DNA of 64,000 nt, taken from NCBI RefSeq assembly GCF_021044825.1, contig NZ_JAJNOC010000008.1, forward strand, positions 124,001 through 188,000, written 5' to 3'. Below the pieces are notes generated by a model. It saw only the letters and a list, made by a program, of their open reading frames with translations, made no database searches and had not been told where the DNA came from. The position numbers were made by a program, and so were the translations under genes. Position 1 is the first letter of the stretch; each line of letters starts with the position of its first letter. Source of the stretch: Massilia phyllostachyos (lineage in GTDB: Bacteria; Pseudomonadota; Gammaproteobacteria; Burkholderiales; Burkholderiaceae_D). This document shows positions 45,427-54,877 of this stretch, piece by piece.

Positions 45427-46125
45427 TCAAGATGCCTTGGCGCGTCGTGGTGGTCGAAGCAACAACTGTACCTCACCGCCGCAAACCTTGCCGAGACGGG
45501 CGTATTCCTGCGGCGAATCGATCGCCGCCTGCAGCGCTTCGACCTTCGCCATCTCGGTCTTAATGTAGGGCATCCAGCCGCGGTCGACTTCGCGCTGGAG
45601 CAGACCCTGGGCCTGTCCGATCGGCGCGTACAAGGGCTTGTTGCCGAAGCGCTGGGCCAGGGCCTTGCGCACCTTCGCTTCGACTTTCGGCAGGTAGTCG
45701 AGGTAGGCGTTCAGGTGGCGCATCTCGTGCGCCAGCACTTCCTGGTAGGCGCAGGAAGCGGGCGGGAACTCGCGGCTGACGTAGACCACGATCGGCGGAT
45801 AGGTCAGCCGCACCTCGATGTGCGGCGCAATGCATTCGTAGCCGCTGGTCCGGTCTGTCAGGAGGCGCCCGCCGACGTTGATGCTGACGCGCGATTCGGT
45901 GCGCGTCAGGCCCAGCACGTACTGCCCGGGCCGCGCCCTGCCTTTCATCACCGTCAGCGAGCGGTAGCCGACGCTGTTATCGATGCGAAAGCCGTTCTGC
46001 ACGCCGGTCAGCACCGACAGCGTCTCGCCGATGCTGTCCTCGCAGCGCGCCTGGAACGGCGTGCGCGGCTGCGCGGCGGCTGCGAGCGCCCACGACCACA
46101 GCACGAGCGCCAGCAGCGGTTTCAT
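45427..46125 (-). CDS. Secreted protein with an HExxH-type metal-binding motif
   Basis: A 232-residue protein with a signal peptide (MKPLLALVLWSWALAAAAQ). A likely zinc-metallopeptidase-like helix is present: EVLAHEMRHLNAYLDYLP (HEMRH near 145). There are also Cys residues in RCEDS, YECIAP, SCAYQ and KVCGG. It may be a periplasmic peptidase or a derivative that only binds metal; the family was not identified with certainty. It lies between ispD and the NUDIX gene, 3 bp after the latter's stop, so these genes may share a transcript. Confidence 0.65.
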   Translation of the reverse strand: MKPLLALVLWSWALAAAAQPRTPFQARCEDSIGETLSVLTGVQNGFRIDNSVGYRSLTVMKGRARPGQYVLGLTRTESRVSINVGGRLLTDRTSGYECIAPHIEVRLTYPPIVVYVSREFPPASCAYQEVLAHEMRHLNAYLDYLPKVEAKVRKALAQRFGNKPLYAPIGQAQGLLQREVDRGWMPYIKTEMAKVEALQAAIDSPQEYARLGKVCGGEVQLLLRPPRRAKAS

Positions 46126-46128
46126 CGT

Positions 46129-46680
46129 TCAGTCGGGAGTCCAGGCGCCGGACAGGATCTTCTCGAGCCAGAAGGTACCGATGATGGTTTTCACGTCCGT
46201 GATCTCGCCGCGCTTGACCATCTCGAGCAGCTCGGGCACGGTGGCCGTGAAGGTCTCGAGGAACTCGCCCTGGTCGAGCTTCTGCTGGCCCGCGGTCAGG
46301 TCCTCGGCCAGGAAGATCTCGAGATGCTCGTCCGAATACGCGATCGCATTGTGGATGGTGCAGACGAAGCGCCACTTGCCGGCCGTGTAGCCGGTCTCTT
46401 CTTCCAGCTCGCGCTGGGCGCAAGCCAGGTGCTCCTCGCCCGGGTCGATCTTCCCGGCCGGGAACTCGATGAAGACTTGTGCATTCGGATAGCGGAACTG
46501 GCGCTCCAGCAGCACGCGCCCGTCCGGCAGCAGCGGCAGGATCACGACGGCGCCGGGGTGGCGGAAGAATTCGCGGTGGGAAGTGGAACCGTCGGGCAGG
46601 CGGATCTTGTCGCGCTCTACCTTGAGAAATTTGCCGTCATAGACGACCTCGCCGTCGATACGGGTCTCGCGCAAATCCAT
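46129..46680 (-). CDS. nudF: NUDIX hydrolase, ADP-ribose pyrophosphatase type
   Basis: A 183-residue NUDIX enzyme. The full Nudix box is present in AGKIDPGEEHLACAQRELEEETGY. N-terminal LPDGSTSHREFFRHPGAVVILPLL and FRYPNAQVFIEFPAG are typical of ADP-ribose pyrophosphatases, which split ADP-ribose into AMP and ribose 5-phosphate. ATG 46680 is used; the frame to 46767 is open but overlaps the DUF2818 gene. It lies downstream of the nuo operon. Confidence 0.9.
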   Translation of the reverse strand: MDLRETRIDGEVVYDGKFLKVERDKIRLPDGSTSHREFFRHPGAVVILPLLPDGRVLLERQFRYPNAQVFIEFPAGKIDPGEEHLACAQRELEEETGYTAGKWRFVCTIHNAIAYSDEHLEIFLAEDLTAGQQKLDQGEFLETFTATVPELLEMVKRGEITDVKTIIGTFWLEKILSGAWTPD

Positions 46681-46707
46681 GCATTCTCCAAACTCGGGGG
46701 TTGTGGG

Positions 46708-46728
46708 GTGGGCGAATTTTCCGCCCAC
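46708..46728. repeat. Hairpin GTGGGCG-AATTTTC-CGCCCAC between the DUF2818 and NUDIX genes
   Basis: A perfect 7-bp stem, followed on the plus strand by GCGGTCAACC. It resembles the hairpin and TTGAACGCG boxes of the GTAGGGTG family, but is a diverged copy. It lies right after the last nuo-linked gene on the minus strand. No T-run follows. Confidence 0.45.
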
Positions 46729-46732
46729 GCGG

Positions 46733-47074
46733 TCAACCACGCTGCCTGCGGAGATAGCGGAAAACAAACCCGGGAAACGCCAGCACCAGGAACAGGCAGC
46801 CGGTCACAGCGTAGAACTCCCAGCCCTGCGCGAACACGCCGCCGATGCGGGACTCCAGCGCGCGCGCCAGGAAGCCGACGACAAAGTATAAAACAATCAG
46901 CTCGAGCAGGCGCAGCGGGAACGACTTCGTGCGCAAGGGGGAAGAAACATCGCCGTTACCAGGCGCGTTCGATTTCACGGGAATGAACCCGAACACACGC
47001 TCGGTGAGGAAAGGCAGGTTGGCGGCCGCGAGTGCAATCGCGACCACCAGCCAGGACGCCAGGGAGGAATCCAA
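46733..47074 (-). CDS. DUF2818 family membrane protein, linked to complex I
   Basis: A 113-residue protein with three likely membrane helices (LASWLVVAIALAAANLPFL, LLELIVLYFVVGFLARALE and FYAVTGCLFLVLAFPGFVFRYL). It matches DUF2818, which in Burkholderiales commonly follows nuoN, as here (9-bp gap). It may be an accessory or assembly factor of NADH dehydrogenase (inference from position). Confidence 0.85.
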   Translation of the reverse strand: MDSSLASWLVVAIALAAANLPFLTERVFGFIPVKSNAPGNGDVSSPLRTKSFPLRLLELIVLYFVVGFLARALESRIGGVFAQGWEFYAVTGCLFLVLAFPGFVFRYLRRQRG

Positions 47075-47083
47075 GGCGCCGTA

Positions 47084-48598
47084 TTACTTCGCGAGGGTTG
47101 CCTGCATGGTGCTGTAGCACACCGCCAGCAGCCAGCCCGGGACGATACCCAGCACCACCACGGCCACGCCGTTGAGCGACATCACGACGCGCATGTCGGC
47201 CGGGGTGTGGATGGCGGCGGTGTCCGCGGCCTCGTCGAACCAGATGGTCTTGACGATGCGCAGGTAGTAGAAGGCGCCTACCAGCGAGAACAGCACGGCG
47301 ACGACCGCCAGCCACACCATGCCCGCGTTGGCAACCGCCTGCAGCACCGCCCACTTGGCCATGAAGCCGACCATCGGTGGCACGCCCGCGAGCGAGAACA
47401 TCAGGATGGTCATGACGATCGCGAACCATGGCGAACGCTTGCCCAGGCCCTTGAAGTCGTTGATGGTTTCCGCTTCGTGGCCGGCGCGCGCCAGCATCAT
47501 GATCAGGCCGAAGCTGCCGACGGTGGTCAGCACATAGGTGATCATGTAGTAGACCGCGGCGCTGTAGGCCGAGGCCGCGTCGCTGTTGTCGCCGTTGACG
47601 ATGCCGGTCATCATGCCCAGCAGGACGAAGCCCATCTGCGCGATGGTCGAGTAGGCCAGCATGCGCTTGATGTTGGTCTGGGCGATCGCGGTGATGTTAC
47701 CCACGGCCAGCGACAGCACCGCCAGCACCAGCAGCATCTGCTGCCAGTCGAAAGCCATCGACGGCAGCGCCTCGACCAGGATGCGGATGGTCATGGCCAG
47801 GGTCGCCAGCTTCGGCGCGCCGCCCAGCAGCAGGGTGACCGCGGTCGGCGAACCCTGGTAGACGTCCGGCACCCACATGTGGAACGGGACCGCGCCCAGC
47901 TTGAAAGCGAGGCCGGCGACCACGAACACCAGGCCGAACACCAGGATGGTGCTGTTGGCGTCGCCGCTGGCGCTGACCTGGCCGATGGTGCTGATGTCGA
48001 GCGAACCGGTGGCGCCGTAGATCATCGACATGCCGTACAGCAGGAAGCCCGAGGCCAGTGCGCCCAGGATGAAGTACTTCATCGCGGCTTCGGTCGAGAC
48101 GGCGTGGTCGCGGCGCATCGCCACCAGGGCGTACAGCGACAGCGACATCAGTTCCAGGCCCAGGTACAGCGACAGCATGCTGTTACCCGAGATCATGATC
48201 ATCTGGCCCAGCATCGAGAACAGCGCGAGCACGTAGAACTCGCCGCCCAGGTTACCGGACATCATGGCGCGGTCGCCCGCGTACTGGCGCGAGTACACCA
48301 GGGTCATGGCGGTGGCCAGATAGGTGAACAGCTTGAGCAGGTTCGCCAGCGGATCCGACACATACATGCCGTTGAAGGTGAATACCGTCGCGCCGCCCTG
48401 GAAATCGGCGAAGGACAGCACGGCGCAGCCGACGATCGTGAGCAGGGTCAGCGCGTAGGTCAGGTTGCGCTTGCCCTCCTTCAGGAACATGTCGATCAGC
48501 AGGATCGCGGAAGCCGCGATCAGCAGGAAGATTTCGGCATAGACCGGCGCCAGATTGGTGTCGGTCGCCGCATGCAAGGTTGAGGTCATTTCATTCAT
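47084..48598 (-). CDS. nuoN: NADH-quinone oxidoreductase subunit N
   Basis: A 504-residue antiporter-like membrane subunit of complex I with 14 helices. Marks are MSLSLYALVAMRRD, GAVPFHMWVPDVYQGSPTAVTLLLGGAPKLA with proton-path Lys, NIKRMLAYSTIAQMGFVLLG and FMAKWAVLQAV. It is the last structural gene of the operon, 6 bp after nuoM. Confidence 0.97.
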   Translation of the reverse strand: MNEMTSTLHAATDTNLAPVYAEIFLLIAASAILLIDMFLKEGKRNLTYALTLLTIVGCAVLSFADFQGGATVFTFNGMYVSDPLANLLKLFTYLATAMTLVYSRQYAGDRAMMSGNLGGEFYVLALFSMLGQMIMISGNSMLSLYLGLELMSLSLYALVAMRRDHAVSTEAAMKYFILGALASGFLLYGMSMIYGATGSLDISTIGQVSASGDANSTILVFGLVFVVAGLAFKLGAVPFHMWVPDVYQGSPTAVTLLLGGAPKLATLAMTIRILVEALPSMAFDWQQMLLVLAVLSLAVGNITAIAQTNIKRMLAYSTIAQMGFVLLGMMTGIVNGDNSDAASAYSAAVYYMITYVLTTVGSFGLIMMLARAGHEAETINDFKGLGKRSPWFAIVMTILMFSLAGVPPMVGFMAKWAVLQAVANAGMVWLAVVAVLFSLVGAFYYLRIVKTIWFDEAADTAAIHTPADMRVVMSLNGVAVVVLGIVPGWLLAVCYSTMQATLAK

Positions 48599-48604
48599 GG
48601 CTGT

Positions 48605-50104
48605 TTATTGAGGCACTTTGCTGACTGCGACGTGTTGCAGGAGGTCGGCGACCGAGACCTGCAGGGTGTCGCCGATCGGCGCCGGGTACAGGCCCATCCA
48701 CAGAGTGGCGATCGCCAGCACGCCGAGGATGGCGAATTCGCGGCCGTTCAGGTCGGTCAGCTCGGCGACGTGCTTGTGCACGATCTTGCCGAACACGACG
48801 CGCTTGACCATCCACAGCGAGTAGGCGGCGCCCAGGATCAGGGCGGTGCCTGCCAGCAGGCCGGTCCAGAAGTTGAACTGGACGGCGCCCAGGATGACCA
48901 TGAATTCGCCGATGAAGCCCGAGGTGGCCGGCAGGCCGGCATTCGCCATCGAGAACAGCACGGCGAACGCGGCGAACTTCGGCATCGTGTTGACGACGCC
49001 GCCGTAGTCGGCGATTTCACGCGAGTGGACGCGGTCGTACAGCACGCCGATGCACAGGAACATCGCGCCCGACACGAAGCCGTGCGAGATCGACTGCATC
49101 AGGCCGCCCTGCACGCCCAGTTCGTTGAACATGAAGAAGCCGAGGGTGACGAAGCCCATGTGGGCGATCGACGAGTAGGCGACCAGTTTCTTCATGTCCT
49201 TCTGCACCATCGCCACCAGGCCGATGTAGATCACGGCGACCAGCGACAGCACGATGACGACCGGGGCCAGGTAGTGCGAGGCGTCCGGGGCGATCGGCAG
49301 CGAGAACCGCAGGAAGCCGTAGGCGCCCAGCTTCAGCATGATCGCGGCCAGCACCACGGAACCGCCGGTCGGCGCTTCCACGTGGGCGTCCGGCAGCCAG
49401 GTGTGCACCGGCCACATCGGGACCTTCACGGCGAAGGCCATGAAGAAGGCGATGAAGATCAGTATCTGCTCGTTCATCGTCAGCGGCAGGCGGTGCCATG
49501 CCAGGATGTCGAAGGAACCCGACTGGTTGTACAGGTAGATGATCGCGACCAGGGTCAGCAGCGAGCCGAAGAACGTGTACAGGAAGAACTTGAATGCCGC
49601 ATACACGCGATTCGGGCCGCCGAACACGCCGATGATGATGTACATCGGGATCAGGGTGGCTTCGAAGAAGAAGTAGAACAGCAGGCCGTCCAGCGAGGCG
49701 AACACGCCGATCATCAGGCCCGACAGGATCAGGAAGGAGCCCATGTACTGACCGATGCGCTCGTCGATCACCTGCCACGCCGCCAGCACCACGATGATGG
49801 TGATGAAGGCGGTCAGCGGCACGAACCACAGCGACAGGCCGTCGACGCCCAGCTTGTAGAACACATTGAAGCGTTCGATCCAGCTGGCCACTTCATAGAA
49901 CTGCATGCCGTGGGCGGCATTGTCGAAGTTCATGATCAGCGGGATGGTCGGCAGGAAGCTGACCACCGCGCCGACCAAGGACAGCAGGCGGGTGAAGCCG
50001 GCGTTCTTGTCGCGGCCGACGGCCAGCACGATCAGGCCGAAGACGATCGGGAGCCAGATCGCCAGGCTCAGGTAAGGAGGAAATGTAGAAATTGACTGCA
50101 TCAT
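48605..50104 (-). CDS. nuoM: NADH-quinone oxidoreductase subunit M
   Basis: A 499-residue antiporter-like subunit with 14 helices. Marks are FYKLGVDGLSLWFVPLTAFI, FFFEATLIPMYIIIGVFGGPNR with its conserved Glu, AVKVPMWPVHTWLPDAHVEAPTGGSVVLA and DMKKLVAYSSIAHMGFVTLG. It pumps protons in the membrane arm, between NuoL and NuoN. Confidence 0.97.
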   Translation of the reverse strand: MMQSISTFPPYLSLAIWLPIVFGLIVLAVGRDKNAGFTRLLSLVGAVVSFLPTIPLIMNFDNAAHGMQFYEVASWIERFNVFYKLGVDGLSLWFVPLTAFITIIVVLAAWQVIDERIGQYMGSFLILSGLMIGVFASLDGLLFYFFFEATLIPMYIIIGVFGGPNRVYAAFKFFLYTFFGSLLTLVAIIYLYNQSGSFDILAWHRLPLTMNEQILIFIAFFMAFAVKVPMWPVHTWLPDAHVEAPTGGSVVLAAIMLKLGAYGFLRFSLPIAPDASHYLAPVVIVLSLVAVIYIGLVAMVQKDMKKLVAYSSIAHMGFVTLGFFMFNELGVQGGLMQSISHGFVSGAMFLCIGVLYDRVHSREIADYGGVVNTMPKFAAFAVLFSMANAGLPATSGFIGEFMVILGAVQFNFWTGLLAGTALILGAAYSLWMVKRVVFGKIVHKHVAELTDLNGREFAILGVLAIATLWMGLYPAPIGDTLQVSVADLLQHVAVSKVPQ

Positions 50105-50130
50105 TTTTCGCTTTTCTTATCTAGCCCGAT

Positions 50131-52254
50131 TTAAGCCTGCCAGAACGGGAAGAACCACAGCAGGGTTGCCAGCACGCCGACGATCATCACGAACGCGTAG
50201 TGATAGATGTAGCCCGTCTGGAAGGTACGGGTGATCGTCGAGAACCAGCCGACCAGCTTGGCCGAACCGTTCACCAGCAGGCCGTCGATCAGGCCGCGGT
50301 CGCCCACTTTCCACAGGCCGCCACCGATGGCGCGTGCGCCGCCGGCGAACACGACCTCGTTGAACTTGTCCATGTAGTACTTGTTGTCCAGCAGGGTGTG
50401 CAGCGGCTTGAATTTGGCGTAGAACCAGGCCGGCACGCGCGGGTTGACCATATAGCAGTAGTAGGCGGTAACGACACCTGCCAGCGCCAGCCAGAACGGC
50501 ATGGTGGTCAGGCCGTGGATGGCCATCGCCATCGCGCCATGGAACTCTTCGTTCAGGGTCTCCATCGCGGTGTGGTTTTCGCCGACGAAGATCACGCCCT
50601 TGAAGAAATCGCCATGCAGCATCGGACCGATCGCCAGGTAACCGATGATGACCGACGGGATCGCCAGCAGGATCAGCGGCAGGGTCACGACCCACGGCGA
50701 CTCGTGCGGCTTCTGGCCCGGGGCCAGGCCGTGGTGGCCGTGATCGTCGTGTTCCTCTTCATGGTGCGCGTCCGAATCGTGCAGCGCGTGCGGGTCGGCA
50801 TGGCCGTGGCCCGCAGCGACTGCCTGCTTGTGATCGTCATGCGCATGCGCGTGGTCGTCATGGGCGTGTGCCTTGCCGAAGCGCTCTTCCCCGTGGAACA
50901 CCAGGAAGTACATGCGGAAGGAGTAGAAGGCGGTCACGAACACGCCGGCCAGCACGGCGAAGTTGGCGAAGCCGGCGCCCGGGATATTGGTCGCGTGCAC
51001 TGCCTCGATGATCGAATCCTTCGAGTAGAAGCCCGAGAACAGCGGCGTACCGATCAGGGCCAGCGAGCCCAGCAGCGAGGTGATCCAGGTGATCGGCATG
51101 TACTTGCGCAGGCCGCCCATATTGCGCATGTCCTGGTCGTGGTGCATGCCGATGATGACCGAACCCGCGCCGAGGAACAGCAGCGCCTTGAAGAAGGCGT
51201 GGGTCATCAGGTGGAACACGGCCACCGAGTAGGCCGAGGCGCCCAGCGCGACGGTCATGTAGCCCAGCTGCGACAGGGTCGAGTAAGCGACGACGCGCTT
51301 GATGTCGTTCTGGATGATGCCCAGGAAGCCCATGAACAGCGCGGTGATCGAACCGATCACGATGACGAAGCTCAGCGCGCCGTCCGACAGTTCGAACAGC
51401 GGCGACATGCGCGACACCATGAAGATGCCGGCGGTAACCATGGTTGCCGCGTGGATCAGCGCCGAGATCGGGGTCGGGCCTTCCATCGAGTCCGGCAGCC
51501 AGACGTGCAGCGGGAACTGCGCCGACTTGCCCATCGCGCCGATGAACAGGCAGATGCAGGCGGCGGTGAGCAGCGGCCAGCCGATGCCCGGAACCACCAT
51601 CTGCGACAGCTTCTCCGACTGGGCGAAGACGTCGGTGTACTGCATCGAGCCCGAGGCGGCCAGCAGCAGGCCGATGCCCAGGATAAAGCCGAAGTCGCCG
51701 ACGCGGTTCACCAGGAATGCCTTCATGTTCGCGAAAATCGCGGTCGGGCGGGTGTACCAGAAGCCGATCAGGAGATAGGACACCAGACCAACAGCCTCCC
51801 AGCCGAAGAACAGCTGCAGGAAGTTGTTGGACATGACCAGCATCAGCATCGAGAAGGTGAACAGCGAAATGTACGAGAAGAAGCGGTTGTAGCCTTCGTC
51901 CTCGGCCATGTAGCCGATCGTGTAGATGTGGACCATCAGCGACACCGAGGTCACCACGCACATCATCATCGCTGACAGCGAATCGATCTGGAAGCCGACG
52001 GCCAGCTTGAGCGTGCCGACGGTCATCCAGGTGTAGATGTCTTCGTTGAAGGTGGCGCCGTCGAGCACCGCCATCAGGGTCTGGACCGAGATGATCAGCG
52101 CGATCAGCACGCCCAGGATGGTCGCGGTATGCGACACCTTGCGGCCGACCACGTTGCCGAAGAACTTGGTACCGAGCAGGCCGGCGATCGCCGAGCCTGC
52201 GAGCGGCGCCAGAGGCACCGCCAGTAACATTGAGGAAGAGAGTTGCCCCGCCAT
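50131..52254 (-). CDS. nuoL: NADH-quinone oxidoreductase subunit L, with a His-rich loop
   Basis: A 707-residue distal antiporter-like subunit ending in the long lateral helix. Marks are FGWEAVGLVSYLLIGFWYTRP, AQFPLHVWLPDSMEGPTPISALIHAATMVTAG and DIKRVVAYSTLSQLGYMTVALG. It is longer than the E. coli protein (~613) because of a loop at about 458-515 that is packed with His, Asp, Ala and Glu (AHAHDDHAHAHDDHK and similar). The loop may bind metals. Followed by nuoM after 26 bp. Confidence 0.97.
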   Translation of the reverse strand: MAGQLSSSMLLAVPLAPLAGSAIAGLLGTKFFGNVVGRKVSHTATILGVLIALIISVQTLMAVLDGATFNEDIYTWMTVGTLKLAVGFQIDSLSAMMMCVVTSVSLMVHIYTIGYMAEDEGYNRFFSYISLFTFSMLMLVMSNNFLQLFFGWEAVGLVSYLLIGFWYTRPTAIFANMKAFLVNRVGDFGFILGIGLLLAASGSMQYTDVFAQSEKLSQMVVPGIGWPLLTAACICLFIGAMGKSAQFPLHVWLPDSMEGPTPISALIHAATMVTAGIFMVSRMSPLFELSDGALSFVIVIGSITALFMGFLGIIQNDIKRVVAYSTLSQLGYMTVALGASAYSVAVFHLMTHAFFKALLFLGAGSVIIGMHHDQDMRNMGGLRKYMPITWITSLLGSLALIGTPLFSGFYSKDSIIEAVHATNIPGAGFANFAVLAGVFVTAFYSFRMYFLVFHGEERFGKAHAHDDHAHAHDDHKQAVAAGHGHADPHALHDSDAHHEEEHDDHGHHGLAPGQKPHESPWVVTLPLILLAIPSVIIGYLAIGPMLHGDFFKGVIFVGENHTAMETLNEEFHGAMAMAIHGLTTMPFWLALAGVVTAYYCYMVNPRVPAWFYAKFKPLHTLLDNKYYMDKFNEVVFAGGARAIGGGLWKVGDRGLIDGLLVNGSAKLVGWFSTITRTFQTGYIYHYAFVMIVGVLATLLWFFPFWQA

Positions 52255-52290
52255 TGTTGAACCTTAGTCGTTATTGTTTATCCGAACCCA

Positions 52291-52599
52291 TCAGCCCTTG
52301 AGGCTGTCGAGGTCTTCCACATTGATCGTGTCCAGGTTACGGAACAGGACCACCAGGATCGCCAGGCCGATCGCCGATTCGGCGGCCGCGACGGTCAGGA
52401 TGAAGAACACGAAGATCTGCCCCGCCGCGTCCCCCAGGTAATGCGAGAACGCGATGAAGTTCAGGTTCACCGCCAGCAGCATCAGTTCGACAGCCATCAG
52501 CAGGATGATGATGTTCTTCCGGTTCAGGAAGATCCCGATCACCGAGATCGCGAACAGGATCGCGCCCAGGATCAGGTAGTGTGCGAGCGACAAAGTCAT
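52291..52599 (-). CDS. nuoK: NADH-quinone oxidoreductase subunit K
   Basis: A 102-residue, three-helix subunit with the two membrane glutamates of the proton path: Glu38 (LLMAVELMLLAVN) and Glu74 (AAAESAIGLAILV). It overlaps the nuoJ end by four bases. Confidence 0.97.
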   Translation of the reverse strand: MTLSLAHYLILGAILFAISVIGIFLNRKNIIILLMAVELMLLAVNLNFIAFSHYLGDAAGQIFVFFILTVAAAESAIGLAILVVLFRNLDTINVEDLDSLKG

Positions 52600-53264
52600 G
52601 GTGCCTCCTTCGGTGCTGCGGCGGCGGCATCAAGCGCTGCTTTCTGGGCGGCTGCTTCGTCGATCGCGCGCTGGTTGACCGCGTCCATCTTGACGATGCG
52701 CAGGCGGTCGTTACGCTTGACGCGGACGGCGAGGCCCGGGTCGATTGCTTTGGTGTCCTTGCGCTTGCGCAGGGTCAGGGCGACTGCGGCGATGATCGCC
52801 ACCAGCAGGATCACGGCCGCGATCTCGAAGCCGTAGATGTATTTGGTGTAGATCAGCAGGCCCAGTTCCTTGGTGCCGCCGATGTTCAGGGCAGCGGCCT
52901 CGGCCGACAGGTCGGTCTGGTTGTAGGCGCGGTACAGGACGGCGGCCATTTCCAGCACGATCAGGGCGCCGACGCCGGAGGCGACCGGCAGGTAGCCCCA
53001 GAAGCCTTCGCGCATGCGGTCGATATTAATGTCGAGCATCATGACGACGAACAGGAACAGCACCATCACGGCGCCGACGTAGACCAGCACCAGCACGATG
53101 GCCAGGAACTCGGCCTTCAGCAGCAGCCAGATGCCGGCCGCATTGAAGAAGGCCAGCACCAGGAACAGCGCGGCGTGGACCGGGTTCTTGGTGGTGATGA
53201 CGCGCAGGCTCGCGGCCACCATGATGGCCGCGAACGCGTAGAACAGGAAAGTAGTGAATTCCAT
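52596..53264 (-). CDS. nuoJ: NADH-quinone oxidoreductase subunit J
   Basis: A 222-residue subunit with five helices, including the mobile third-helix region (VLVYVGAVMVLFLFVVMMLDI) that links the quinone site to proton pumping. The C-terminal tail is long, with an Ala-rich helix (AIDEAAAQKAALDAAAAAPKEAP). Confidence 0.96.
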   Translation of the reverse strand: MEFTTFLFYAFAAIMVAASLRVITTKNPVHAALFLVLAFFNAAGIWLLLKAEFLAIVLVLVYVGAVMVLFLFVVMMLDINIDRMREGFWGYLPVASGVGALIVLEMAAVLYRAYNQTDLSAEAAALNIGGTKELGLLIYTKYIYGFEIAAVILLVAIIAAVALTLRKRKDTKAIDPGLAVRVKRNDRLRIVKMDAVNQRAIDEAAAQKAALDAAAAAPKEAP

Positions 53265-53284
53265 GACTTTTTTTCAGCCTCTTC

Positions 53285-53773
53285 TTATCGGTACTTCGCG
53301 TCCGCCTCACGGGCGGCGGCGATGTCGGCTTCGTAGCGGTCGCCGACGGCAAGCAGCATCTCCTTGGTGTAGTAGAGATCGCCGCGTTTTTCGCCGTGGT
53401 ATTCCAGCACGTGGGTTTCCACGATCGAGTCGACCGGGCAGGACTCTTCGCAGAAACCGCAGAAGATGCACTTGGTCAGGTCGATGTCGTAGCGCGTGGT
53501 GCGGCGGGTGCCGTCCTCGCGCTGCGCCGACTCGATCGTGATCGCCATCGCAGGGCAGACGGCTTCGCACAGCTTGCAGGCGATGCAGCGCTCTTCCCCG
53601 TTGGGGTAGCGACGCAGGGCGTGCAGGCCGCGGAAGCGGTTCGACATGGGCGTCTTCTCTTCCGGGTACTGGACCGTGATCTTGCGCGACAGCGCGTACT
53701 TGCCGGTCAGGGCCAGGCCCTTGAAGAGTTCGGACAGCATCAGGCTGCCGACAATTTCTTTAATCCGATTCAT
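53285..53773 (-). CDS. nuoI: NADH-quinone oxidoreductase subunit I
   Basis: A 162-residue ferredoxin-like subunit with two [4Fe-4S] clusters, N6a and N6b, bound by CIACKLCEAVCPAMAI and CIFCGFCEESCPVDSI. It passes electrons from NuoG toward NuoB. The N-terminal helix (LMLSELFKGLALTGKYAL) lies along the membrane. Confidence 0.98.
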   Translation of the reverse strand: MNRIKEIVGSLMLSELFKGLALTGKYALSRKITVQYPEEKTPMSNRFRGLHALRRYPNGEERCIACKLCEAVCPAMAITIESAQREDGTRRTTRYDIDLTKCIFCGFCEESCPVDSIVETHVLEYHGEKRGDLYYTKEMLLAVGDRYEADIAAAREADAKYR

Positions 53774-53788
53774 TTTCTTTTTGCTTCC

Positions 53789-54877
53789 TTACTGCACTGC
53801 AGTCCAGATGTTCCACGGGGTCTGCATCCAGGCGGCGACGAACACCAGCCAGATCAGGGTCAGCGGGATGAACACTTTCCAGCCCAGGCGCATGATCTGG
53901 TCATAGCGGTAACGCGGGAAGGTGCCGCGGACCCAGATCATCAGCGAAACCATGATGAACATCTTCAGGAACAGCCAGAAGAAGCCGCCGATGGCGCCGA
54001 ATTGCAGGAAACTGAACGGCGCCGACCAGCCGCCCAGGAACAGGATCGCGCACAGGGTCGAGATCAGGATCATGTTGGCGTATTCGGCCAGCATGAACAT
54101 CGCGTAGGACATGCCCGAGTACTCGACCATGTGGCCGGCCACGATTTCCGATTCGCCTTCGACCACGTCGAAGGGGTGGCGGTTACATTCGGCCAGGCCG
54201 GACACGAAATAGATCACGAACAGCGGCAGCAGCGGCAGCCAGTTCCACGACAGGAAGTTCACGCCCATGTCGGCGAAGCGGCCCATTTCCTGGCTGGCGA
54301 CGATGTCCGACATGTTCAGGCTGCCGGTCACCATCAGCACCACCACCAGCACGAAGCCGATCGGGATTTCATACGAAATCATCTGGGCCGAGGCACGCAT
54401 GGCGCCCATGAACGAGTACTTCGAGTTCGACGCCCAGCCGGCGATGATGATGCCGTAGACTTCGACCGAGGTGATCGCCATCAGGAACAGCAGGCCGGCG
54501 TTCACGTTGGCCAGCGCGGCTTGCGGGCCGAACGGCACCACCACCCAGGCGGCCAGCGCCGGCATGATGGTCATGATCGGGCCGATCACGAACAGGGCGC
54601 GGTTGGCCTTGGCCGGGATGACGATCTCCTTGAGCAGCAGCTTGACCGCGTCGGCGATCGGCTGCAGCAGGCCGCCAGGACCGACGCGGTTCGGGCCCAC
54701 GCGGATCTGGATCCAGCCGATCAGCTTGCGTTCCCACAGGGTCAGGTAGGCGACCAGGCCCATCAGGGGCAGCAGCACCACCACGATCTTCAGGATGTTC
54801 CAGGCCAGCGGCCAGACCGGGCCGAGGAGGTCGGCCCCGCCGGCGTTCAGCGTATCGATAAAACCGGGCGTTGCCAT
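53789..54877 (-). CDS. nuoH: NADH-quinone oxidoreductase subunit H
   Basis: A 362-residue subunit with eight helices, at the junction of the arms; it forms part of the quinone chamber. Marks are ERKLIGWIQIRVGPNRVGP, GLAECNRHPFDVVEGESEIVAGHMVEYSG (the acidic loop) and VRGTFPRYRYDQIMRLGWK. The start overlaps the nuoG stop by one base. Confidence 0.98.
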   Translation of the reverse strand: MATPGFIDTLNAGGADLLGPVWPLAWNILKIVVVLLPLMGLVAYLTLWERKLIGWIQIRVGPNRVGPGGLLQPIADAVKLLLKEIVIPAKANRALFVIGPIMTIMPALAAWVVVPFGPQAALANVNAGLLFLMAITSVEVYGIIIAGWASNSKYSFMGAMRASAQMISYEIPIGFVLVVVLMVTGSLNMSDIVASQEMGRFADMGVNFLSWNWLPLLPLFVIYFVSGLAECNRHPFDVVEGESEIVAGHMVEYSGMSYAMFMLAEYANMILISTLCAILFLGGWSAPFSFLQFGAIGGFFWLFLKMFIMVSLMIWVRGTFPRYRYDQIMRLGWKVFIPLTLIWLVFVAAWMQTPWNIWTAVQ

